From assembly GCA_021325095.1 (NCBI GenBank), contig JAJPHV010000131.1, positions 83,565 through 147,564 of the forward strand: a DNA stretch of 64,000 nt, given 5' to 3'. The position numbers were made by a program, and so were the translations under genes. The DNA is from Chloroflexota bacterium. Its GTDB lineage: Bacteria; Chloroflexota; Anaerolineae; Aggregatilineales; UBA2796. Positions 34,205-42,587 of the stretch are shown piece after piece; within the stretch, counting starts at the first letter, position 1, and the number at the start of each line of letters is the position of its first letter. The notes beneath the pieces are model-generated. The model was not told where the DNA came from. It did no database searches and worked only from the letters and a program-made list of their open reading frames with translations.

Positions 34205-35251
34205 ATGGCCTTAGTCCTCGACGAACACCCACACCGCCGCTACAACCCGCTCACCCGCGAATGGATTCTGGTGTCGCCGCACCGCGCGAAGCGCCCCTGG
34301 CAAGGGCAGACTGAAACGCCCCCGCGGGATGATCGTCCTATCTACGATCCGACATGCTATCTGTGTCCCGGCAACATCCGCGCCAATGGTCAGCACAATC
34401 CGCAGTACGAGTCCACCTACGTTTTCGACAACGATTTCCCGGCGCTGCTGCCAGACATTCCTTCGGACGACTACCAGCCCAACCCGCTCCTGCGCGCGCA
34501 GAGCGAGCGCGGCCTGGCGCGCGTCGTATGCTTCACACCTCGCCACGACCTGACACTGGCCGAGATGGATACGCCGACCATTCGTCACGTGGTCGATGCC
34601 TGGGTGGAACAGTACGCCGACATCGGCCAGAGACCGTTTATCGGCTACGTGCAGGTCTTCGAGAATCGGGGCGCGATGATGGGCGCGTCGAACCCGCATC
34701 CGCACGGCCAGATCTGGGCCAGCGAACATCTGCCACAGCAGGTCGCGCTCGAAGATGACACGCAGCGCGAATACTGGCAGCAGCACGGCGTCTCGCTTCT
34801 GAGCGACTATCTGGCCCAGGAACAGGCGCTTGGCGAACGGATCGTATACCAGAATGACAGCTTCATGGTGCTCGTCCCGTTCTGGGCGGTGTGGCCCTTC
34901 GAGACGATGCTGATCAGTAAGCGGCACATCAGCGCAATGGCCGACCTGAGCGACGACGAACGCAACGGGCTTGCCGACGCGCTGCGCAACGTGACCGTGC
35001 GCTACGACAACTTGTTCAGCGTCTCGTTCCCCTATTCGATGGGCTTCCATCCGCGCCCCGTCAGCCAGGGCGAGTGGTCACACTGGCATTTGCACGCCCA
35101 CTTTTACCCGCCGCTGCTGCGCTCGGCCACCGTGCGCAAATTTATGGTCGGCTACGAACTGCTTGGCACGCCGCAGCGCGACATCACCCCGGAACAGGCC
35201 GCGCAGCGCCTCCGCGAACAAAGCGACGTGCATTACAGGGCAAAACGATGA
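34205..35251 (+). CDS. galT: Galactose-1-phosphate uridylyltransferase
   Basis: A 348-residue HIT-superfamily enzyme of the Leloir pathway. It exchanges UMP between UDP-glucose and galactose-1-phosphate. The active-site block is NRGAMMGASNPHPHGQIWAS, with the nucleophilic His in HPHGQ. Zinc-binding cysteines CYLC are at 51-54, and HPRPVSQGEWSHWHLHAHFY is present in the C-terminal half. GGAGG lies just before the ATG. With the GH36 alpha-galactosidase at 37506 it outlines galactoside use. No galK is in the window. Confidence 0.95.
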   Translation: MALVLDEHPHRRYNPLTREWILVSPHRAKRPWQGQTETPPRDDRPIYDPTCYLCPGNIRANGQHNPQYESTYVFDNDFPALLPDIPSDDYQPNPLLRAQSERGLARVVCFTPRHDLTLAEMDTPTIRHVVDAWVEQYADIGQRPFIGYVQVFENRGAMMGASNPHPHGQIWASEHLPQQVALEDDTQREYWQQHGVSLLSDYLAQEQALGERIVYQNDSFMVLVPFWAVWPFETMLISKRHISAMADLSDDERNGLADALRNVTVRYDNLFSVSFPYSMGFHPRPVSQGEWSHWHLHAHFYPPLLRSATVRKFMVGYELLGTPQRDITPEQAAQRLREQSDVHYRAKR

Positions 35252-35346
35252 GGCCCGCATTGTTAAAACGCCGTCAGAATCCGCGCTCAACTGCCCGTTC
35301 CAGGTTAAACTCTGCCTGGAATGGACGTTTGGATACTGGAAGAGTC

Positions 35347-36171
35347 ATGCCGGAGTTACCCGAAGTTGAAACCGTCGTGCGGAGCCTGCGCCAGCCACTG
35401 ATCGGGCGGACGATCACCGGTGCGGTGTTTCCCACCGATCCGGGCCGCCAGGTGAACCTTGATCCCGTGCTGATCGGGCAGCGGATTGCGGGCCAGCGCG
35501 TCGAAGCGATCAACCGCCGCGCCAAGTATCTGCTGTTTCGTCTCAGCGCCGATACACTGATCATCCATCTCAAAATGACCGGGCATCTCTACGTACTGCC
35601 CGCCGACGAGCCAAACCCTTTTGATCGATGGGTGCGGGTGCGCTTCCCGCTGGACAACGGCCAGGAGCTGCGCTTCTCGGACTCGCGCCGTTTCGGGCGC
35701 GTGTACCTGTGCAGCGAGCCAGAGGACGTGCTGCCCGATCTCGGCCCCGAACCGCTGGAAGACGATTTCACGCTGGACATATTCCGCAAACGGCTGAAGG
35801 GCCGTAAAGGGGTATTGAAAAGCCTGCTGCTCAACCAGGCGTTCATTGCCGGAGTCGGCAACATCTACGCGGACGAAGCACTGCACATCGCGCGGCTCCA
35901 CCCGCAGCGCCACGCCGACAGCCTGAACGACGACGAGGTTGCACGGCTGTATATGGGCATTCGGCAGGCGTTAGCCGATGGCGTGCGCTACGAAGGGGCC
36001 AGCATCAACTGGTATCGCAAGCCGGACGGCAGCCGGGGCCAGTCGCAGAATCATCTGCGCGCCTACCGCGAGCGCGGCGACGATCAGCCATGCCCTGTGT
36101 GCGGCGGCCCGATCATGACCATTCGGGTCGGGCAGCGCGGCACACACTTTTGTCCCACTTGCCAAACCTAG
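35347..36171 (+). CDS. mutM: Formamidopyrimidine-DNA glycosylase (Fpg/MutM)
   Basis: A 274-residue base-excision repair glycosylase/AP lyase for 8-oxoguanine and formamidopyrimidines. The start MPELPEVETVVRSL gives the catalytic Pro2 and Glu3. The H2TH region has LLNQAFIAGVGNIYADE, and the C-terminal zinc finger (CPVCGG...HFCPTCQ) is complete. The frame is open upstream, but Pro2 must follow the initiator, so ATG 35347 is certain. Confidence 0.97.
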   Translation: MPELPEVETVVRSLRQPLIGRTITGAVFPTDPGRQVNLDPVLIGQRIAGQRVEAINRRAKYLLFRLSADTLIIHLKMTGHLYVLPADEPNPFDRWVRVRFPLDNGQELRFSDSRRFGRVYLCSEPEDVLPDLGPEPLEDDFTLDIFRKRLKGRKGVLKSLLLNQAFIAGVGNIYADEALHIARLHPQRHADSLNDDEVARLYMGIRQALADGVRYEGASINWYRKPDGSRGQSQNHLRAYRERGDDQPCPVCGGPIMTIRVGQRGTHFCPTCQT

Positions 36172-36241
36172 TCAGCCATCCGATACTTAGTGCAAGAGGA
36201 CGTGCCAGCGCCATACGGCGTACACGCAAAGGATTGTGGCG

Positions 36242-37309
36242 ATGTCAGGTTCGGATCTGTCCGATTTCCTTCGGCTGCCTTTTGTAACCAGCATTCTGCT
36301 GTTTCTGATTGGCATTGGTGCGATCTACGTCGCGCTGATCGTCATCATTTTCAGGCGCGCGGCTGCTCGCCGCCGTAAGCGTCGTGAGGAAGCAGCGGCG
36401 GTTGCAGGCGCAGCGGCCCCACAGGCGGGCAAGTCCAACAGTATGCCGCTCGGCAACTTCCTGCGCGGCGAACTGCCGGAAAGGCCCCTGCCGCCTGCCG
36501 AATGGACGGTTCCGGCGGAACTGCGCAGCCTGCCTGAGCCTGACCTCGACATGCTCACCGGGCCGCTGCTGGCCGAGCAGGAACCGGCTGAGGTGGCAAC
36601 CAACGTTATTCCCGAAGAATCAGTTACGGCTCCGGCGGAAACCGCCGATTGGGTAGCCGCCGTCGTACCAGTAGAGGAGACACCCATGGCCCCGGCAACC
36701 ACAGACAGCAGCAGTCAGGAGTCCAGGAACGTCAACCTCGGCGATGCCGTCGAAGTGATGCGTGTGTGGCGCGACCTGAGCGATGGCAGCCTGATCATCC
36801 AGATGGGCGACCAGCGCTACCGGACAATGAACGACATCCAGAATCCTGATCTGTCGCGGCGTTTCGTGGCTGTGGTGCGCGAACTGTGGGCCATCGTCAA
36901 CAACGCGCCCGCGCGGATAACGGGCGCAAACGAGTCGGCTGTTGTGCCGCCACCTTCCAACTCGGCGGGTGGTATGAAGTCGCGGATGGGCCTCCTGAGC
37001 GCGGAACCGGAACAACCGCCCAGGCCGCACATGCTCAAGCAGGTAGCCAAGCAAGCCCTCGGCCAGACCGGGCCAACGCAGCCGGAGCAGCCGAGCGGCA
37101 TTGCCAATGCTGTCGAGGATTTCTTGCAGTTCAAGCTATCCACCACGCCAGAGTTTGCCAAACGCAGCATCCACTTCCGCCCGTCGCACGATCTGGGTGT
37201 GCGCATCGAGGTGGACGGCCACTATTATGACGCGATAGGCGACGTGGTCGATCCTGACGTGCGCGAATTCTTACAGGAACTCATGCGTGAGTGGGAAGCA
37301 CGCCACTAA
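36242..37309 (+). CDS. Membrane-anchored hypothetical protein with duplicated C-terminal motif
   Basis: About 355 residues. A single N-terminal membrane helix (about 14-36, FVTSILLFLIGIGAIYVALI) is followed by a basic cluster (RRAAARRRKRREE), so the bulk is cytoplasmic. A Pro/Glu-rich linker leads to two short related motifs: one around residues 178-225 (IIQMGDQRYRTMNDIQNPDL) and one at the C-terminus (RIEVDGHYYDAIGDVVDPDV), each followed by F-x4-RE/RExW. I do not recognise the family. ATG 36242 has AAAGGA eight bases upstream. Confidence 0.75.
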   Translation: MSGSDLSDFLRLPFVTSILLFLIGIGAIYVALIVIIFRRAAARRRKRREEAAAVAGAAAPQAGKSNSMPLGNFLRGELPERPLPPAEWTVPAELRSLPEPDLDMLTGPLLAEQEPAEVATNVIPEESVTAPAETADWVAAVVPVEETPMAPATTDSSSQESRNVNLGDAVEVMRVWRDLSDGSLIIQMGDQRYRTMNDIQNPDLSRRFVAVVRELWAIVNNAPARITGANESAVVPPPSNSAGGMKSRMGLLSAEPEQPPRPHMLKQVAKQALGQTGPTQPEQPSGIANAVEDFLQFKLSTTPEFAKRSIHFRPSHDLGVRIEVDGHYYDAIGDVVDPDVREFLQELMREWEARH

Positions 37310-37337
37310 TCTTCCCTCTCCGTATTTGGCTTCATAC

Positions 37338-37394
37338 CCCGCCCCGGTAGTCGCGCTCCCTTCTCTGCGGAGCGGAGAAGGGCCGGGGGTGGGG
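37338..37394. repeat. Palindromic REPIN-family repeat, copy R3 (intergenic)
   Basis: CCCTTCTC/GAGAAGGG stem (37358-37365 with 37375-37382) inside outer CCCCGCCCCGG / CCGGGGGTGGGG arms. It is a diverged member of the family, just after the 36242 gene. Confidence 0.7.
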
Positions 37395-37505
37395 TTAATA
37401 CAATTTCTCCGCAGTTCTGTGCCACCTTCGTGATCGTATGTACAATCATGCTGTCCGCGTTGCGGCGCTGCGAGGTGCAGTCGTGCCAGGATAAGGTGGT
37501 ATCCC

Positions 37506-39587
37506 ATGCCCATTCACGCAACTGAACAGGGTTGGATTCTGGAAACGCAGTCAACCGGCTATGCCCTGGGGCTGAACGCGGCGGGCTTGCTGGCCCATCG
37601 CTATTGGGGCGCGCGCCTGCCCCGCCCGGAGGATTATCCGCCCGCGCCCGATCCTATGCCCTGGGTATCTTTCAACGGCGCAGCGCACCTGACGCCGGAG
37701 GAATATCCGGCCTATGGTGGCTTGAAGTATATCGATCCTTGTCTCAAGGTCAGTTTTGCCGATGGAACGCGCGACCTGGCGCTGCACTTCGACTCCGCCG
37801 ACCTGCGCGAGGGCAACGCACTGGACATTCATCTGTGCGACGACGTTTATCCGCTGCGCGTGACGCTCCATTATCGCGTCCACGAGGCGTATGATCTGAT
37901 CGAGCGCGCCGCCACCATTACGAATGATGGAGAGACACCCATAACGCTTGAGCGCGTCTGGTCGGCGCAGTGGCATTTGCCCCGGGGAGACACGTATCGC
38001 TTCACTCACGTCTCAGGGCGCTGGGCCGACGAAATGCGCTTGCAGCGAGAGCCGCTCGTTCCTGGCATCAAAACGTTGGAGAGCCGCCGCCTGACCACCA
38101 GCCACCACAGTAACCCCTGGTTTGCGATAGATCGGGGCACTGCCGACGAGCGTCAGGGCGAAGTCTGGTTCGGCGTGCTGGCCTGGAGCGGCAACTGGAA
38201 GCTCTCTGCCGAAGTGACCGACTTCAGCTCGACGCGGATCAGCCTCGGCGTGAACGATTGGGACTTCGCCTGGCGGCTGGCACCAGGCGATCATTTCTCG
38301 ACCCCCGCCAGCTACGCGGGCTACACTGCGGACGGCTTCGGCGACGCCAGTCGCCGTCTGCACGACTTCATCCGCGACACCGTGCTCCCTCACGGGCACA
38401 CCATTCATAAGGTGCTTTACAACTCCTGGGAAGCCACGTTCTTCGACGTGGACGAGGAGTCGCAGGCGCGATTGGCTGAGATCGCGGCGCAGATGGGCGT
38501 CGAACTGTTCGTCATGGATGACGGCTGGTTTCATGGCCGCGAGATGGATAACGCCGGGCTGGGTGACTGGTGGCCCGACGCCCGCAAGTTCCCCCGGGGG
38601 CTGACACCGCTGATCGAGAAGGTCAACGCGCTTGGCATGGACTTCGGCCTGTGGATCGAGCCGGAGATGGTCAACCCCGATAGTGATCTGTACCGCCAGC
38701 ATCCCGACTGGGTGATCCACTTCCCGACTCGCCCCCGCACCGAATCGCGCAACCAACTGATCCTCAACTTCGCCCGAACCGACGTGCAGGACTACATCAT
38801 CGGGCAGATCGACAAACTACTGTCCGATCACAATATCGCCTTCATCAAATGGGACATGAACCGGAATGTCAGCGAACCGGGTTGGCCCGATGCCCCAGGC
38901 GACCCCCGCGAGCTGTGGGTACGCTACGTCTACGGGCTGTATCGGGTGTGGGAAACGCTGCGCACCCGCCATCCCGACGTGATCTGGCAAAGCTGCTCCG
39001 GTGGTGGCGGGCGGGCCGACCTGGGTATTCTGCGGGTCGCCGATCAAATCTGGGTCAGCGACAACACCGGCGCGACGGCTCGCCTGTTCATTCAGGACGG
39101 TTTCTCGCACATCTTCCCGGCCAACACAATGGAAGCCTGGGTCACAGATGCGCTCAACAACCAGCTTTCGCTCGAATTTCGCTTCCACGTCAGCATGTGT
39201 GGCTCCCTCGGCGTGGGCGGCCACCTGCTGCGCTGGACGGAAGCGCAGCGGGCCGAAGCCGCCAAATGGATCGCACGCTACAAAGACATCCGGCACATTG
39301 TCCAGCTTGGCGATCTATACCGCCTGCGTTCCCCACGCGACCATGCCCTGTCCGCCCTGCAATATGTCAGCAAGGATCGCGCCGAGGGCGTGCTGTTTGC
39401 CTTCCGCACCTTTATCCCCGACCCGGCGCAACTGCCGCTCATCTACCTGGATGGCCTCGACCCCGATGCGCTGTACGAAGTTGAGGGCTTTCCTGGCTCG
39501 CGTTCAGGGCAGGCGTGGATGAAAGCCGGAGCACAGCTAGACTTGAGTGATTTTCAAAGCACAGTCCGGCGCATCCGCCGCATTTGA
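37506..39587 (+). CDS. Alpha-galactosidase, GH36
   Basis: A 693-residue cytoplasmic enzyme. An N-terminal beta-sandwich (1-310) precedes the TIM barrel. Motifs: LFVMDDGWFHGREMDNAGLG, GLWIEPEMVNPDSDLYRQHP, nucleophile Asp in FIKWDMNR, SCSGGGGRADLGIL and acid/base Asp in QIWVSDNTGA. It releases terminal alpha-galactose from raffinose-family sugars or galactomannan oligomers. The ATG is preceded by GGTGG. Together with GalT nearby it suggests galactoside catabolism. Confidence 0.96.
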   Translation: MPIHATEQGWILETQSTGYALGLNAAGLLAHRYWGARLPRPEDYPPAPDPMPWVSFNGAAHLTPEEYPAYGGLKYIDPCLKVSFADGTRDLALHFDSADLREGNALDIHLCDDVYPLRVTLHYRVHEAYDLIERAATITNDGETPITLERVWSAQWHLPRGDTYRFTHVSGRWADEMRLQREPLVPGIKTLESRRLTTSHHSNPWFAIDRGTADERQGEVWFGVLAWSGNWKLSAEVTDFSSTRISLGVNDWDFAWRLAPGDHFSTPASYAGYTADGFGDASRRLHDFIRDTVLPHGHTIHKVLYNSWEATFFDVDEESQARLAEIAAQMGVELFVMDDGWFHGREMDNAGLGDWWPDARKFPRGLTPLIEKVNALGMDFGLWIEPEMVNPDSDLYRQHPDWVIHFPTRPRTESRNQLILNFARTDVQDYIIGQIDKLLSDHNIAFIKWDMNRNVSEPGWPDAPGDPRELWVRYVYGLYRVWETLRTRHPDVIWQSCSGGGGRADLGILRVADQIWVSDNTGATARLFIQDGFSHIFPANTMEAWVTDALNNQLSLEFRFHVSMCGSLGVGGHLLRWTEAQRAEAAKWIARYKDIRHIVQLGDLYRLRSPRDHALSALQYVSKDRAEGVLFAFRTFIPDPAQLPLIYLDGLDPDALYEVEGFPGSRSGQAWMKAGAQLDLSDFQSTVRRIRRI

Positions 39588-39672
39588 ATCTTATTGTGGA
39601 ACAAAATACAATTGAGCAACGTATTGATTGGGAGCGCTCCCATTTGGGTGGGACTTGGAAGGTTAGCGATTT

Positions 39673-40905
39673 ATGTCTTCAAAGTTGCGGGACCGACAAT
39701 GGCTGGTCACTCTGATCCTGATCTGGCTGGCCTGGGCCATTATCCTGTTCACCTACCAGGCGCTCATTCCGGGGCGGCTCCAGCCCAGGCGGCCCGATTA
39801 TGCGCTGAACTGGACGCCCAACGAAACGGGCCTGCACAGCCAGGACAACAAACCCTACCTGCTCGATCCCTTCCTGAATACGCAGGTCTCCTGGGATTCC
39901 GAGTATTACATCTCTATCTCGATAGCAGGCTACGATGATCCCGCCAGCCGGACGGTCAGGACGCGCGACGGGAGCCGGTTGCCCCTCAATTATGCCTTTT
40001 TCCCCCTGTACCCGATGGCAATGCGCGTGGTCATGGCCCCGTTGTCGCTGCTGGGCCTTACGTCTGTCGCTACCTCGACGCTGGCGGGCGTGCTGATCTC
40101 ACTGCTTGGAACGCTGGGTGCAATGGTTGCCCTGTACTATCTGGTACGTTCAGACATGGACGAATCGGGCAGTATCCGCACGGCGTACTATCTGCTTATC
40201 TTCCCGACGGGCTTTTTCCTGGCACAGGTCTATACCGAGGGGTTGTTTGTTGGACTGGCCTTTGGCTGTCTGGCAGCGCTAAAATGTCGGCGTTTCGCGC
40301 TGGCAGCGGCGCTGGCGGCGCTGGCGGCCTGGACACGTGCCGTTGGCGTGCTGTTGTTTGTCCCACTGGGCCTCGCCTGGATCGTGGAAGTACGACAGAG
40401 CGGAACGCTGACATCCCGTCATGTAATCTGGCATGGACTGCTGACGCTGGCTCCGCTGGCTGCCTTCCTGATCTGGCAGCAGTTGCTTGGCACGCAGTTC
40501 AACGCCGTTGAAGCCAGCTTTTTCTCGCGCGGCCTCTTGCAGATCGGCAAGTCGATCACGGCCTGGCAGGAAGCGCTGAGGAGTCTACAGGGACAAAACG
40601 GCTCGCAGGCAGCGGTCTACTACCTGATCGAGTTCGGGACGGTATTCCTGGCGCTGGTCGCGTGCCTGGCGACGCTGCGCCGTTACCCCGGTGTGGCGCT
40701 CTTTGGCCTGCTCGTTGTCATTGTTTCTGTTACCAGCGGCGTGGCCCAGAGCATGAGCCGCTACGTGCTGGCTGTGCCATCCCTCTTCATCTTTCTGAGC
40801 CGCCTGGGAAAGCACGAAGCCTTTGACCGGGCGTGGACGCTGGCAAGCATTTTGCTGATGGGTGTGCTGGCACTGCTATATACCTACGATATGTGGGTCG
40901 CCTGA
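39673..40905 (+). CDS. Polytopic PIG-V-like mannosyltransferase family protein
   Basis: A 410-residue membrane protein with about nine helices. The first extracytoplasmic loop holds WDSEYYISISIAGYDD and, further on, NYAFFPLYPMAMRVV. The WDSxxYxxIAxxGY and FFPLYP motifs are characteristic of the PIG-V/GT76-type family (GPI mannosyltransferase 2 and bacterial relatives), which use polyprenyl-phosphate sugar donors. It probably glycosylates a lipid or protein on the outer face of the membrane. The acceptor is unknown. It follows the GH36 gene but is not functionally tied to it by sequence. Confidence 0.82.
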   Translation: MSSKLRDRQWLVTLILIWLAWAIILFTYQALIPGRLQPRRPDYALNWTPNETGLHSQDNKPYLLDPFLNTQVSWDSEYYISISIAGYDDPASRTVRTRDGSRLPLNYAFFPLYPMAMRVVMAPLSLLGLTSVATSTLAGVLISLLGTLGAMVALYYLVRSDMDESGSIRTAYYLLIFPTGFFLAQVYTEGLFVGLAFGCLAALKCRRFALAAALAALAAWTRAVGVLLFVPLGLAWIVEVRQSGTLTSRHVIWHGLLTLAPLAAFLIWQQLLGTQFNAVEASFFSRGLLQIGKSITAWQEALRSLQGQNGSQAAVYYLIEFGTVFLALVACLATLRRYPGVALFGLLVVIVSVTSGVAQSMSRYVLAVPSLFIFLSRLGKHEAFDRAWTLASILLMGVLALLYTYDMWVA

Positions 40906-40958
40906 AAGTTGTGGACTACAATGGTGGCAGTCTCCTGACTTCTTCAAGGGATACCACC

Positions 40959-41588
40959 ATGAAAACTATTTTGTGCTACGGCGATTCTAATACCTGGGGG
41001 GCAGACCCGGCCATCGAAGATAATCGGCTGGCCCGCGACGTGCGCTGGCCGGGCGTCCTGCGCAACGCGCTAGGCGATGGCTACCTGGTGATCGAAGAGG
41101 GGCTGAACGGGCGCACCACTGTCTGGGATGACCCCATCGAAGGCTACAAAAATGGCAAAGAGTATCTGATTCCCTGCCTGAACACCCACAAACCGCTCGA
41201 CCTGGTGATCGTCATGCTCGGCACGAACGACCTGAAGAAGCGCTTTTCGCTGTCACCCTATGACATCGCGGCGGGCGCAGGGGTGTTGATCAAAATGATT
41301 CAGCAAAGCGAATGTGGCTACAACAAGAGCGCCCCCAAAGCACTGCTCATGTGCCCACCGCCTGTCGGCAAATTGAGCAAATATGCCGACATGTTTGAGG
41401 ACGCCGTGCCGCGCTCTAAGCGCCTGGCCGAGCATTACCGGCGAGTGGCCGAAGAACTGGGCTGCGAATTCTTCGACACCTCAAAGGTGATCGTATCCAG
41501 CGACCTGGACGGCATTCATTTCGAGCCGGGCGAGCATCAAAAGCTCGGCCTGGCTGTTGCCGCCGAGGTCAGGCGCATTTTAGGCTAG
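40959..41588 (+). CDS. SGNH/GDSL-family hydrolase
   Basis: A 209-residue serine esterase. Block I is CYGDSNTWG (nucleophile Ser10), block III VMLGTNDLK, and block V is DLDGIHFEPGEH with the Asp-x2-His pair. This matches the arylesterase/acyl-CoA thioesterase-like SGNH group. No signal peptide is seen. It probably deacetylates sugars or small esters. ATG 40959 has AAGGG eight bases upstream; the frame is open further upstream but overlaps the previous gene. Confidence 0.92.
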   Translation: MKTILCYGDSNTWGADPAIEDNRLARDVRWPGVLRNALGDGYLVIEEGLNGRTTVWDDPIEGYKNGKEYLIPCLNTHKPLDLVIVMLGTNDLKKRFSLSPYDIAAGAGVLIKMIQQSECGYNKSAPKALLMCPPPVGKLSKYADMFEDAVPRSKRLAEHYRRVAEELGCEFFDTSKVIVSSDLDGIHFEPGEHQKLGLAVAAEVRRILG

Positions 41589-41595
41589 GTGGGGC

Positions 41596-42351
41596 CTACA
41601 CCCACCCGTCCGGCCCTTCGTCGAAGAGCTGATCGTCAAGCTCGTCCGCGTTATCGCCAAACAGGTTGTCGAAGGGCGTGGCGTCCTTCGGCATCAACGT
41701 TTCCTCAATCCACGATACGGCACGCCCCAGGCGGCGGTTGAAGGTGCGGAAATCGTTGATGCCCACGTTGTAGGCCACAGTTTGCAGCATCCGCACAAGG
41801 CGATGGTAGGCTGCTTCCACCAGCGGGCTGGTTCCTTCGGGGAACACCACGTCGAGGTTCGGGCAGCCTGCCAGGAAGACCACCGTAGCAAACGAGATCA
41901 GGTTGAAGTGTTCGACAGTCTCCGGTTCCAGGCTGGCGCTCCACTGCTTTTCGGCGGGCGGCATCAGATAAAGCTGCGCCTTGAGGTTGTTGCGCACGTA
42001 GCGCCACGCGCCAATTGCCAACTGGGTCTTCCAGTCGTCCTCAACGCCGATGAGCGTATTGAAGCCACGCAAGTACATTGCCATTTCGATAATGGCATCC
42101 ACCAGGGTCGCGGGGTCGTCTGTGTACAGGATCAGCTCATCCGTTTCCATGTCAAAGGTGAAGGGGTCTTGCAGCGGCGTGGTCTGCACCAGCCCCACAT
42201 GATCCATGTTTAATACAAACGAGCGATCATGCAGCGTGAGCGCGGCCAGGATCGCCTCCTCATAATCCGTCCCGCCCGCATCGACGGCGTCGATAATCGC
42301 CTGGATCGACGTAGAATCGGATTTGTCCACATAGTAGGTGCTTTTTGTCAT
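41596..42351 (-). CDS. Hypothetical protein, function unknown
   Basis: A 251-residue soluble protein that I do not recognise. The sequence is acidic, with a mostly helical C-terminal half and an acidic tail (FGDNADELDDQLFDEGPDGW). It includes a hydrophobic patch LISFATVVFLAGC that is too short and too polar-flanked to be a clear membrane helix. It is convergent with the SGNH hydrolase (seven bases apart) and lies downstream of the xylanase on the same strand, 236 bases away. Codon use is like its neighbours. Confidence 0.7.
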   Translation of the reverse strand: MTKSTYYVDKSDSTSIQAIIDAVDAGGTDYEEAILAALTLHDRSFVLNMDHVGLVQTTPLQDPFTFDMETDELILYTDDPATLVDAIIEMAMYLRGFNTLIGVEDDWKTQLAIGAWRYVRNNLKAQLYLMPPAEKQWSASLEPETVEHFNLISFATVVFLAGCPNLDVVFPEGTSPLVEAAYHRLVRMLQTVAYNVGINDFRTFNRRLGRAVSWIEETLMPKDATPFDNLFGDNADELDDQLFDEGPDGWV

Positions 42352-42587
42352 CGTCCTGTCCCGGCTCAGTGATCACATCATCAGACACCTATCATTTTAC
42401 CCTATAACCAACCGGAATTGAATATGATTGGATGTGGTGGGCTGCTGCAAGCGGTTCGCGGACTGTGCGACAGGACTGCGCGATCAAGATCGATCTGGCC
42501 TTGAAATCTGTGTTCGGCCAGCAATAAGACAAAGCGCCGGACGCTCAAATCAGCCAGGTGAAAGGTGTTGAGGTTCCAGGCAACCTG

